A stretch of 64,000 nt of DNA from Boswellia sacra (lineage: Eukaryota; Streptophyta; Magnoliopsida; Sapindales; Burseraceae): NCBI GenBank assembly GCA_013180625.2, contig SNVD02012289.1:434001-498000 (forward strand). The letters are read 5' to 3'. The notes below the pieces were generated by a model. The model made no database searches. It was not told the DNA's origin and was given only the letters and a program-made list of their open reading frames with translations. How positions within the stretch are numbered: position 1 is the first letter of the stretch; every line of letters begins with the position of its first letter. Shown here piece after piece: positions 13,807 through 25,440 of this stretch. A program made the position numbers and the translations under genes.

Positions 13807-14113
13807 TGACTAATGTGATGATTATGCATGCATGGATAGTTCACGCTGGAGAAGAGATTTTGATTAATTTCAAATTATGTTTTTGTATTTTTATTTTAAC
13901 TTCGGTCTGATACTTGCCGTTTGCTCTTCTATTCTATATTTTCATTTCTTTAAATTAATCTTACAATTGATTAATTCATTCAGAGTGCAGTTCACTAATC
14001 TCGTAATCCGGCATGCATGGCCACCATGGCCTTGATTTCAATGATATGGATTAATTTGACGTTAGTACCAAAATCATAATAAGATAATATCAATAATTAC
14101 GACCCCCTTTTTT
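13807..14113. other. 3' flank of SRC2-like gene
   Basis: AT-rich 3' UTR and spacer, with no gene seen. Confidence 0.4.
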
Positions 14114-15322
14114 TTTAAATATTACTTAGCTGTAGCTTTTGAAAATTTAATCAACAACTATCCAGTATTTTACAAAATTTATCAAATAAGCCATTGAATG
14201 TTAACCCCGATAAAAAAGTGTGACAATAGGAGGGTAGTCTAAGACTTTTTATTTTTTTAATCAATAAACCTTTATGAATACTCTTAATCAACCCTCGGCT
14301 TTTTTAAGTAAACAATATGGGATTTCAAAATTTTCTACATTTATATTACTTCGATTTTGATTCTCAAATTTATATATGTTAAAATAGATATCTCAAGTTT
14401 TTTTTTTAGAATTTGTTCCACTAAAAAATATTGAGTATTCAATTTTTTTATGAATTTTTTAAGTTGACTATGCAATGCTAAAATTTTAGTTTCTCTATAG
14501 GGTATCAGTTTTAGAAAAATTATTTGAGGTACTTAAAAGTCTCAAAAAATTATGAAATTTGACAAATTTATTTGTCTTCATATCTAGTTTAAATCTGAAA
14601 AGTTTTATGATTTTATAAACTCAACATGAATTGTTATATATTTTTGAATGAAGGGAGGTCAGTCCTGAATATTGTAAGATAGATTTGTTGCATCTGAAAA
14701 CTAAATTATTTGAGGCACTTACTAAATTTAGAATGCTAAAACATTTTACATGGTGTTAGTCTATTAGATACATAGTCTTAGAAGGCCTGTGCAAAATCTT
14801 AGATCATTTAGATTAAAATTTAGAGAAACTGCAATTGGGGAAAAATGACTTTTTTTTAATTGAGTATAATATCAAATACATGTAATAATATGATGTTTTT
14901 ATTGCATAATTCAATTGCATGCATGGATTTGGTGATTTTAATTTTTTTTTGACATGCTATGGCAATTAATTATTGTGTTTTTATGATTTTTTTTATATAT
15001 AGTTCGATCACATATTGATCCACTCTTGATTTTTCATATCATGGGTATTTTGGTTAAAAAAGATATGTAATTACATAAAATGTCATGTTTAAATAAATAC
15101 TCGTCAAGGGTATAATAGTTATTTTACTATCTAAAGTTTATTTTATTATACACATGCATTTTTTAAAATAAACATAAAGGTAAACAAGTAATTAAAATCA
15201 TATTATTTAGTCAGTTGAGTTGACAGAATTTGTTAACCCAAGGCTTATTTGATGAATTTTATAAATGATTGCGTATTTGCCAATTAAATTTTCAAAAGTT
15301 GCATCTGAGTAATTTTTTAACT
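14114..15322. mobile_element. DNA element with terminal inverted repeats of about 90 bp
   Basis: The left edge (about 14115-14205) and the reverse complement of the right edge (about 15230-15320) align over roughly 90 bases. Shared blocks include CTTTTGAAAATTTAAT and ATCAAATAAGCC. The interior of about 1 kb is AT-rich with no open frame worth naming, so this looks like a non-autonomous DNA transposon. I could not settle a target-site duplication, so the superfamily is left open. Confidence 0.55.
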
Positions 15323-16610
15323 TAAATCAAAACTAATTTTATAATCTGATTATTAATCATTTCAATTATTTCAGTAAACACTAGACATCTCATCAATCAT
15401 AAAATTATTATATATAACAATTAACGTCATAGTTTTTTTTTTTTAATTCAATTTTCTCATTCTTTAAGTAAGTTCCATCTTCCGGAGATCAAATTTATCT
15501 CAGTTTAACATCCAAATTTGCAAGTACATACTTGGGATTGTGAAGTTATGTACAGGAATTTAAAAGATATGCTTCTTTCCATTTCTTCTTTTCTTTGGTT
15601 GAGTTTCAGTGCTAATATTGGAATATAAATAGTTAATTAATGACTTTTCTTTATCGAAGAAATCTTAGGAAGAGACACAAGGATTAACGGTTAACTTCTG
15701 TCTGATTTAAATATGAAGAATTCTAAAAGATGCAAGTTCTCCTTAGCTGAGTTGACAATGAATATAATAGATAAGGAGATTAACTGTCGGTGGTGTGTTT
15801 AGGCTGAGAGTTTAATTTAATTAATCTTCAACATCCATACTTGCAGTTCCTAAATTTATATCTCAAACAAATTATATGAATTTCAGTAATGATTCACATA
15901 TAGATCGAATAATGATGTAATTAATGGTCTATTAATTTTAAGTGAAGACAACTTATATAATTTCAAATATAAAATTTGGAAAAAAAATTATATATGTAAA
16001 TAAAATAAATAAATAAATTTTCCTTTTCACTAACCAGCATAGCCACGTATGAAGCAGATTTCAAAGAGTTTGTTAACTTCTGAGTCGACAGATGCAACTT
16101 TCTAGACGTTAAATAATTAATCGTACTCTACTCTCTATTTGCTCTTAAATACACATTTTTAACTTTGCTTTTCAATTCTTTTTTTTTTTTTCAATTGTTA
16201 AAAGCAGCACCACTTATACCCATTTATGATTTAATTTATCAATACAATATATCTCTTCAATTTAATGAAGCGTAATACATTATTGATTAATAATCCATGA
16301 AACCTAAAAATAGATATCCATTGTTATATATTTATAATAGAATGAATGAATGAACCAACAATACAGTATCATTATTCTTCTAATTAAAATTTAATTAATG
16401 ACCTAATTAAACGGGGACTCATCCCCAGATCGAGAGAAATAGTTTGCCTAGGAATAGGATTGCTATTACTAATTCTAGTTATAATCATTGTTTAACTCTT
16501 TAAATTATTTCACCCTCTACTTAAACATACTCGCATCACATCTATCACCATATAAAACATAAAAAACTTAGTACATCTTCTTCTTCTGTAAACTTGATTG
16601 AATTAATGGA
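15323..16610. other. AT-rich spacer
   Basis: No gene is recognised. A stretch near 15330-15420 (AATTTTATAATCTGATTATT and following) resembles the DNA at about 22195-22260, so it probably belongs to a dispersed repeat family. The last 150 bases are the presumed promoter and leader of the broken C2 gene. Confidence 0.4.
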
Positions 16611-17159
16611 ATGGATTACCAGCCGTTTGAGATCAATGTGTGTTGGGTACGTGGCCTTAGAAACAAAAATTTGTTGTTCAAGCCACGAGTGTATGTTACA
16701 GTATCAATAGTGGGAAGCTCTCGCTCCACCCAAGAAACACCAATTGGTAAGTGCATCGGCAAAACCATGATACAGTGGGATTATGCCATGAAATTTTATT
16801 TCGAAGACTGGAAGTAATTGCAACAGAACAGAGTAATGCTCATGTGTAAACTTGGGTGTTGCCAAACGCTTCTTGTAGGCTCTGATAAAGTCGTTGGAGA
16901 AGTTTACGTTCCTGTTAAAGAGCTATTTGATAATTGTTGTAACGGTTTGTGTGGTGGCACTTACTGTCAGGAGGTTACGAAACCATTTGGAGAACCAAAT
17001 GGGTACTTGTATTTTTCGTACGAGTTTGGCAAGAAGATTAGGGCAGCGATCAAGAGTAATGATAGTGGTAGTCAGAATGTTGAACGTTTATCATTAGCAG
17101 CCTTGCGGGCATCCCGATCGGCTCCGTCTATAGATTATATTGGAGCAAACCGCCTTTGA
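16611..17159 (+). pseudogene. C2 domain protein (SRC2-like), broken by an in-frame stop
   Basis: One frame encodes MDYQPFEINVCWVRGLRNKN and continues through a C2 core (MIQWDYAMKFYFEDWK) to a TAA at 16815-16817. The same frame then goes on without another stop to 17159 (VVGEVYVPVKELFDNC, GYLYFSYEFGKKIRAA). Both halves are needed for one C2 domain of about 180 residues. The length and the short polar tail fit small plant C2 proteins related to the gene at 12313-13806. A single nonsense codon in otherwise intact sequence suggests a young pseudogene, a polymorphism or a sequencing error. A very short intron starting at the GTAATT over the stop is formally possible but has no good acceptor. An ATG 4 bases upstream is in another frame. 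Confidence 0.65.
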
Positions 17160-17441
17160 GTAATAGCTTTGTAGATTATATATCGAATGGTTCACTGTTG
17201 CAAACTCCAGACTATTCACCCGTTGCAATATGAAATCGATGCACGTAGATTAATAAATTATTGAGGGTAGTTTCAATGAGTGTTTAAGGTACATATTAAT
17301 ACTTTAAATCGCTCTATGATTTTTGTGAGGTGCCAACAAGAATGTGGTTTTTTTTTTTTGGCAAACTTCTTGTTGATAAATCCATGAATCTAGAAATTTA
17401 TTTCAGACAATTGAACCTTCTCAAACTTTGGGCATGTGATG

Positions 17442-17488
17442 AATCTTGAAGTACTATTTCTATATCAAAAAGTACTATTTCTATATCA
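17442..17488. repeat. tandem direct duplication, about 23 bp
   Basis: The unit AGTACTATTTCTATATCAAA occurs twice in a row. Confidence 0.8.
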
Positions 17489-17705
17489 AAAAACCCAGGT
17501 TGGCAGAGTAAATGCATTAAAAAAAGACAAGTTTTAGTGGATGGCGCCGCTATAGGCGAACTTTGCTTTGGGAAAAAACATATTAATAGCTTAAATGTCA
17601 TAGGAAGGATACAATATGAAGCATTCAAAATTGTACTTAATTATATTACTCTTGCTACTCATGTAGAGAATTCCTCCTATATTCTAGTAAAATTATTTCA
17701 ATAAA

Positions 17706-17772
17706 TAGTAGAAACATGGATATGGAATCATACTAGTGAGTAGAAACATGGATATGGAATCATACTAGTGAC
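17706..17772. repeat. tandem direct duplication, about 33 bp
   Basis: The unit beginning AGTAGAAACATGGATATGGA and ending with ATCATACTAGTGA is present twice in immediate succession with almost no divergence. Confidence 0.85.
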
Positions 17773-18059
17773 ATACCATATCTTATAGTAGAAATTTTTG
17801 GGATGAAAGCCACCAAAAAAAAAAAAGAATGGGTCTTATTATTTCTACATATTAATAGCATTCCCTTTGAGACTTCCAAAGAAATGTATGACTACGTATG
17901 TTGTTTAATGTTTCTTGATTCCACTAGAAATCATATAAGAACTTGTTAGAAGTGGATTTATAGGAGTCTTTCAGCAAAGGTCTTGGGTCAAAATTCTTTT
18001 TTGACTTTGCACTAGTGATTCCATTTTTATTAATAAACTATAATGGAATAATTCCTTTC

Positions 18060-18437
18060 ATATTCATAGGCCCTGTGCACCAACAATGGGAAATCCACAA
18101 ATCCACATGTGAACAGTTGTGTACGATAGCCGGTAGCTATGTTGATAAAGGGCAAGGAATACATATGATGAGTTATAATAATGGTTAAAGATCCTAACAT
18201 AGCTAGGTTAATAGATAATTGAACATTCCTGAGATTGTTAGGATCTCATATAGTCCTTTATGACCCTGGCCTATAAATGGACCTTTATAAGCCTCTAAAA
18301 TATCTTTTAGACCATGACCAATGCCAAGTTGGTTCTATACATGTGACCCGCTATCAGGAAAAGAATTGCAATATCTAAATAATGGTGTCTATATCGGTCA
18401 GCCATAGACCCCCAGTTACTGCATCTAATCCTCCACG
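18060..18437 (-). pseudogene. psaA: plastid psaA fragment inserted in the nucleus (block 1)
   Basis: The minus strand translates to clear photosystem I PsaA sequence: [73 protein letters not shown]. It corresponds to roughly the middle of the 750-residue protein. Several substitutions and a frame change toward 18060 show it is not functional. psaA is a plastid gene, so this is nuclear plastid DNA. Confidence 0.88.
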
Positions 18438-18615
18438 ACAAATTGGGATTCAATTATCAACAGTCTTTTTCTTCCATTTGAGCTGATTTCGATAATTCTT
18501 TTAGTTGCTTTCATAGGTGCAATTGTCATGGCTCGTCAATAAAAAATCTTTCTAACTAGCAACAGAAATTAAAATTCAACTTTTTTATGTGTTATCACAC
18601 CTATTTCCTTTTCCA
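18432..18615 (+). pseudogene. ndhG: plastid ndhG 3' end plus spacer inserted in the nucleus
   Basis: The plus strand around 18437-18541 encodes IGIQLSTVFF and, after a one-base shift, LPFELISIILLVAFIGAIVM then ARQ and TAA. This is the C-terminus of plastid NADH dehydrogenase subunit 6. The following 70 bases resemble the ndhG-ndhI intergenic spacer. The block lies between two psaA blocks of opposite orientation, which is not the plastid gene order. Confidence 0.8.
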
Positions 18616-18870
18616 CCCACTGTCACTAAATCACCACCCCTAAGTTAAATTGGTACTTGCCTTTGCACCAAGGGCCATTCCACCAAGTGCTAAAGCGTGG
18701 GTGTTTTGTATCCACCGAGCAAATAAGGGTTGCAATTGCATAGCATGATCTAAAAACATATCTTGGGGACACCCTAAAGCACTCATGGTATCATTGTGAA
18801 TATACAAACCAAAACTATGAAAGCCTAGAAATATACATACCCAGTTGAGATATGATATGATTGCACAGTA
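18616..18870 (-). pseudogene. psaA: plastid psaA fragment inserted in the nucleus (block 2)
   Basis: The minus strand gives [51 protein letters not shown] and NTHALA, then breaks with stop codons. In PsaA this part follows the segment of block 1. On this strand it precedes it, so the plastid pieces were rearranged before or during insertion. Confidence 0.88.
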
Positions 18871-18899
18871 AAAATAGTTAGAATTATCAGAATTTGAGT

Positions 18900-21650
18900 G
18901 TTTTTGCCTTACATATTTCTTGTCTTTTTTTCTGGCAAGAAGAGCCGGAATGAGAAGATCAGTCGGAAAAATTTATCAGAATTATCCATACCCTTTAAAG
19001 CATAAAAGCCAAAAATACAAACAGCTTTGTAAATACATGAAATGATAGACACTAGTCAAAGTGAGTTTGAAGAATTGTATCCACATAACATACAACAAGA
19101 GCATGGGATAAGGAATTGGTCCAGAGACGAAGGAAAACAATTTGCCATAAGTTTTTGCCACCAAAGGAAGTAATAAATACCTATGGTTCATAAATTTCTA
19201 GTCAACAGAAAATTTAACTATACAGCGATTAAGGAGGTTAATATTTATATAGTTAAAAAACAAAATCCTTCAACTTAACATATACTGAAGTTAAAGCTGA
19301 TCTTTTCTAAACAAGAGAATGAATGTAAGATAAGAAGTGGTCTACAAATATGCAGGCTATATTGAACTGAATACCGGGATTATACAAGCAGCAAGATAAA
19401 TAAATGCTCTATAATTTCAACAACCGAGTCAATTGGCACCACAAAACTCATTCCATATGATTCCAGCGCTTCAAAAACATTAATACCAACAATTTCACCA
19501 TCAGCATTAATTAGGGGCCCTCCAGAATTTCCTAGCCAACAGTAAGAATACATGAATGAGAGAGAAACAAAACTAACGAGAGTCCTTTGCCTCTAGCCAA
19601 TGCATTTTAACTTATGCTGCAGCACTCAAGTACTGCCAACAGTATATGCAAAACATGCATAAAGGATTTCAATTGTCAACTTAAGTATATGTACATACAC
19701 ATTCGAGCACCTACACAGAGACAGAATTACCTCATTGCAACTGAGTGCACAATCTGTTTGCAGATACTCTCTTTCTATTCCAGGAAGACCCATGTCACTG
19801 CTTTTACGATCAACATAACTGATGACAAAGGATGAAACAAATGGAATATGAGGAATCTCAAATCAGCATCATCAACATTAATAAAACATGCAAAAACCAA
19901 TGTAGGCTTAATTTTAGTATTTAGTTCTCTATTACTCCTGAGTACCAACACAAAAGATATGATCATATTATAAGAGATAGCAGTTAAATTGTAACCAATT
20001 AAAAATTTTGGGATATTTAATTCATGATGAGGAAACATTGTCAAGAAGTTGAAACATATAAAAATTAAACATTTGATTTGTATTCTCACTATTTCTAATA
20101 TCCAAAAATGTATTTAATACCTTACAATGCCAGCTGTTAGGGTATTTTGAAAGGAAAAAGGGCAGCCCACTGCCACCACCCGGTCTCCAGGATGAAGCTT
20201 ACTTGAAGAACCAAGTTTTGCAGTTGGCAGTGAAGTTTTAGAATGGATCTTCACAATAGCAATATCAGATACAAAATCAGCATTAAGCACTGTACCCTCA
20301 AATGTCCTACCATCTTGCAGAGTTACATCAACCCAAACAATTCGTTAAATTCAAAGCTTATAGATGAATAACAGAAGGAATAAAATAAGGATCTTAAAAG
20401 TAAATTTAGAATAAAAATGTAGTAATATAGTAAGTCCAAACATATCAAACATACAGAAAAGCACAAGGCGCAAGAACTAAGAAAACTCAAATGCATAACA
20501 AGTGAATGACCGAATATGAGTATGCTTATGTATTACAAAATCACAGACCTTTCCTCTCCATAAAAAATGAATGCCTAGAAACTTTAAATCACACAGAGCG
20601 CGAGCATCTGTCAAAATGGTACCATATGCATATATCATTGCTCCAGAGGCTGTACTCTATCCTATTGGAATTCCAAAGAAGTATAAAAGAAAAATAAGAA
20701 TTCACAAACAATCTTGTAAGTCTCTATACTAAGAAAACTGCTTATCCAATTGTTTATCAGAGAATAAATATTCTAAAATACATACGTTCCTGTTAGCCTG
20801 ACAACTGCTGGACGAACCTTAACAGCTGCATTGACCATAGTATCTTTACCTAAACATCCACAACATGCCTTTGTACAATCTTTAAACTCAACAGGAGCGT
20901 TATTATTTATATCCCCAGATTGCGTCGAACTAACACTAGAAGAAAAAATCCCAAGATTTCCCACATATTCAACTCAAATTTATGATATAAACAATAAATA
21001 ATATAACAAAGTCTTGGGAAGTTTAAAGAATAAAAAGTACAGAAGTGTGAATTAGTCAAAGGACCGACCATATCTTCCTGATGGAACAAGTGAAGGGTGT
21101 GAAATGAAGCCCGGTAGCAATTGTGGTTCATGGAATGGTGCAGGAATTGACCGCGATATAGTTGTGCACTGGTCAATTAATAAATATTCAACAGAAGTAC
21201 TAAATACAGAGGATCATGGAAGATTTAGTACCTTTAGAATCCAGGGCATGGAACCACTCAACTAAAAAGAATTTCTTAAAGACATTGGGTTAATTGTTAA
21301 AAATATCCAAATTCAGTTTGTCTTGTTCGTTTTTCACAATTCCTTTTTTTAAATTCATGGCTTTTTTCTATTTAAAAAAAACGAAAAAAGCACTAGAATT
21401 TGGATTTGGGTTGCTACTTGCATACAAAAGAGTCGAGCCTGCAGCAGCCAATGCTGCAACTCGGATGACAGAACATCTTGATCTGCCTGAAGAGATTGAA
21501 ACTTTTCTCTGCCCATCAAATTAAAATTATGTTATCAGTTAACATAAAAAATAAATTTGAAAATTTGAAAACACTGAGAAGGAGGAATTGGAAAATGTAG
21601 GGGGCAAAATTCAATAAAATGCTTTTGATGGGTTTACCACATGATACGAT
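18900..21650 (-). pseudogene. DEG14-like: Deg14-like protease pseudogene (5' part of a duplicate)
   Basis: A diverged copy of the intact gene at 36639-40406, similar over both exons and introns. Recognisable pieces: exon 2-like 21440-21515 (SVIRVAALAAAGSTLLYASS), exon 4-like 20790-20940, exon 5-like 20555-20690, exon 6-like 20105-20335, exon 7-like 19738-19820, exon 8-like 19395-19530. The catalytic His codon is changed to Arg (TDARALCDL against TCAHAVVDF in the intact copy). Asp (FVSDIAIV) and Ser (NSGGPLI) are still there. One G is missing at the exon 8 acceptor, which shifts the frame of GNSGGP. Exons 9-11 with the PDZ domain are absent: similarity stops inside intron 8 near 18900, beside the plastid insertion. 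Confidence 0.85.
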
Positions 21651-21799
21651 TCATAAGTGGATCCATGATACGGAGCTGCTGCTTTCAACTTAAAATTTCT
21701 TTGCAATAATTTTATTTCATTCAAAGCCCTACATTCTTCAACTTTTCTTCTGCACTCTTTCTAGTCGTTACAGCCAACATCGGGAAGCTCGGCCCACAA

Positions 21800-22672
21800 C
21801 TCCTTCTGCGCGGCTTTTTAACTTATTTATTTTACTCATCCATCACAAAATCAAAGAGAAAGGCTTTGAAACTTTGTTAATTAATAAATGAAAATATTTA
21901 AATATTATTGATAAATGAAAATTTGTTCCGCTAGAATTTAACACGTGTCTAAATATCAGTAATTATAAATATAAAAATACCCTTAAGAAAAATATAAACT
22001 AAACTAATAATGGTAACAAAAATATTTCCTCAAATACAATAAAAATCCCTTTTCAGGCCGCATCATGGTTTAATTGGCTTCTAACTCTCAATAATCGAAT
22101 ATTTAAATATGCCTTGTTTTCGATTTTTTTTTTTAACTTGAATCAGAGCGCAGTTCACAAATCAATGTATTTAATATAATATTTATTATCGAAAAACAAA
22201 ATTAATTTTATAATCTAATTAATCATTTAAGTTGTTTTGTAAAAACAAGACATCTCACTATATATCTCAGTCATAATAATAATAATAATATCATAAATAA
22301 TATTAAACAATAATGGACTAAAGATGAGGGTGAAAAATGTAATAACACGGAATGCGGGGGTGAAACGGGGGCCGTAAACTTTATTAATGATTGGTTGGAG
22401 CACGAATCTGGGGTGCCCAGAACATAAAATTGTCGTATTCGTTCCATTTTTATTATAATGCTATTATGGAATTCGAATGGTTGGTTTTCATTAATAAAAG
22501 TACTGTTTAAAACATCTACACGTACGTTAACAATTATTATTGTATTTGTATGATATCAATCCGTTTGTTTGTGTATATTTGTTTTAATAATTAATTTACT
22601 AACATTATGTTGTGTAGGCATAATTTTTAATATGAAAATCTTAAAAGATAATATTTAATAGAATAGAAGTAA
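21800..22672. other. AT-rich spacer left of the CACTA element
   Basis: No gene is seen. It includes an ATA/AAT-rich stretch near 22270-22300 and the segment 22146-22260, which resembles DNA at 13981 and 15330. Confidence 0.4.
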
Positions 22673-25102
22673 CTCTATAAGAAAAACGGCCTACAGCAAT
22701 AGACAATTCGCAACGTGTATAATGAGTACGTTACGAAATCTATCTTTTGGCAACGTGCAACAAATAAATGTTGCGAAAACAAAGTTTTAGTAACGTGTGG
22801 TGCACGTTGCAAAAACCTCAACTTAACAGTAAATTAAATTATTATTTAATATATATATTAATTCACAAAATATAATAATAGATAAAACTTTAAAATTAAT
22901 AATATATAATCAATTTTTTATTAAATAAGAGATAAATTTAAATTTAAATTTATTAAGATATAATATTAAAACTAAAAAATCTAAGTTTACTTCTCCCTAT
23001 CTTTCACTTTCCCTTTCCCTCTTTCATCAATCGTTCACGAAAACAAACCCTACCGATTCACTTCATCACCTCACTAACTGACTTTACTGCAACTTTGCTT
23101 CTATTTTACCCTTCTATTCACTATCTCTTTCTTGTATTTAGTTCTTGTAATCCCCCCTTTGTTGGCATTGATATGGGTCATCTCATCATATCCCCAATTT
23201 CTTGCTTTACCACCAACGCAAATATATATATATATATATAACCCAGCCATGTTCACAACTCTAAAGCGTTAGTATAAAGAATTGCATTTTTAGAACTACC
23301 AATAAGCATTTTCGAAGACACAACCTCTATCCCACTGTAAGTTCTCTAACTTTAAAGTGATTTTTTTTAATATTCAGTTTGAAAAAGATAGATTGTGAGT
23401 TAATTTTCTGGATTAAATGAAGTCGTTTATCGCTTTTGAATGGTTTGTTGTGCAATTTGGATTTACGGTCAAGCTTTTGGCACTTGAAATGTTTGATAAA
23501 ATGACTCAAACAACAATGATTCAATTGCCCTCCATGTAACTTATTCAAATCCATGCTTGCAAATGATCTAAGACAATTGAAACACTTACAAGTTTTGATT
23601 CGAAACTCCTTGATTATATTGGTAATAATAACTAAAGCAAAATGAGGAAGGCAATTTGGTAGAAGCTCAGTAGAATATCAATTATGCAAACATCAATTAT
23701 TAATGGTTCTCAACTATCAAAAGATGTAAAACTACTCATTATGCTTCTTCCTTTGATTGTAAAACTATCAATTATGCATCTGATATTCCTTTAGTTATGT
23801 ATAACTCATTAAGTTTAATTGATTGGTAAATAGATTTTCCTTGGCTTTTACAAAAGACGTAGCTTTTGTAGCTTTTGTTTTAACCCTACAAGAAGGGAGT
23901 TGTTTTATACCCTTTTTTTTAATGCTTATGTTTCTTCCTTTTCATTTTTGCATTTAGGCATCCAATGCCTACCTTCACGCTTTGCTAGGGCCTAGTGTGC
24001 AAATGCTTTTTGACTTTGTCAAGGAAATAACCACAACTAGTTCCATAGGTAATATTATAAATTAATTGTTTGCTAGACTAGCTTCAACTTTATCTCTCTC
24101 TGCCCTCTTTTTGCTTTGGATAAGCTCTTCAAAACAAAGGAGGGAGCTACGGTGCAGCTGATGTACGGATACATCAGCTGTTTTTTCAAATTTTTACTTG
24201 GGATAAAAGTTATATTTACAACTTTTGTATCTGCGTTTACAAGAAAAGTCAGTTGAATATGCAGTTGGACTATAGTCAGTCCCCAAAACAAATCATCATT
24301 ATGTTTTGAAAAGAAAAGAATTCAAAACAAATCATCATTCTTAATGCTAAAAACTGGTATTATTTGACTTATCCATTGTTTTTTTGCTTGTTATTTTACC
24401 ATTGGTGGTGCAACGTATATGAACTTACTTTTATTCTATTCATTGTTTCTTGTAGCTTTGAATTGACGGAGACAAGATTGATGTAGTGATTGACAGAATA
24501 AGAAGGAAATGCAAGTTAAAGGCAAAGTACCAGGGCTCCATCAAGAATTTGGCTAGTAAGTTTTTTTTTTTATTATGCTTATATTTGTACTATTCTTTGT
24601 CCACTTCGCGACTTCAGGAACCTAAGTTGTACCTATTTGTTTTTAATTTTAGATGTACCTATCAAAGTTTTATTGGATAAAAATACACAAATTGCTATAA
24701 GTTAGTTTTAATGTTGTTTAGGAATTGGTTATTGTGAGATGCACTACTATTAGGACAAGGAAAAATTTAATTATCTGTTGAAGGATGTGGCCAGCATCAA
24801 AAGAATTCACAAATTTATTTAATTCTTATTTGTGTAGTTATGTCTAAATTTATTTAATTCAACTAAGTCTTTAAATCATCAAAATAATTCACATTTGAAC
24901 CTTGGTTCTTCTTTATTTTTTTAATATATACTCTCTTCATAAGTTTTATGTTTTATAAATTTAATAGAATATAACTTCATATAATAGTACACCTAGATGC
25001 TTACACTATTTCATTTTGTTATCAAGTGCTTATAAGTGTATATAGATGAAGCAAATGATATAATTGTATATATAACCAAGTTTTGATAAATTAGGTGTTG
25101 GA

Positions 25103-25345
25103 GATGGATAAACAATGGATGCACCAATCAATGTTTTTTCCTCTTTTAAACAATTCATTAGATTTAGTTAATTCATTAAAAAATATTGAACTAAATATAA
25201 GGTATTATGTCATATTACTTGTAGATGTTCGGAGGAGTATAGGAAGGGGGCACTAAATTTTGTTAACATGGCTCGTGAAAATTCGGGAAACTTGGACATT
25301 ATAGTGTGCTCATGCAAACAATGTAACAACAACTTTTACGGACCT
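25103..25345 (+). pseudogene. transposase-associated domain remnant (CACTA), left arm
   Basis: MDKQWMHQSM is encoded at 25103. After an interrupted stretch, EYRKGALNFVNMARENSGNL and CSCKQCNNNFYGPSVKRV follow near 25230-25345. A start MDKxWM, then an EYxxGxxxFVxxA segment, then a CxCxxC zinc-type motif is the pattern of the domain found at the N-terminus of plant CACTA transposases. The frame is interrupted and no catalytic domain follows. Confidence 0.6.
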
Positions 25346-25440
25346 TCAGTGAAGAGAGTGCTAATTTATAAATATTCTTATTTTTATGAATTGTAGTCAT
25401 TAGTTTGAAGCCATTGGGAACAGCTTGAGGAAACACCTAA

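Larger units (their letters stand above)
17160..18059. other. spacer with short tandem duplications
   Basis: No gene is supported. Two short tandem direct repeats are visible, listed separately. The part from about 17860 to 18059 is less AT-biased and may be further organelle-derived DNA, but I could not assign it to a plastid gene. Confidence 0.4.

Noticed and set aside
13446..13844. Antisense Gly/Ala-rich open frame over the SRC2-like gene
   Set aside because: A shadow of the Pro/Ala codons of the real gene on the plus strand; no start context or family.
17860..18059. Further plastid or mitochondrial DNA left of the psaA block
   Set aside because: Composition fits (for example SGFIGVFQQRSWVKI can be read), but I could not match it to a named organelle gene.
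23960..24555. A possible host gene in the left arm (pieces such as ASNAYLHALLGPSVQMLFDF)
   Set aside because: Short exon-like pieces are mirrored in the right arm, but I recognise no family and cannot join them into a model.
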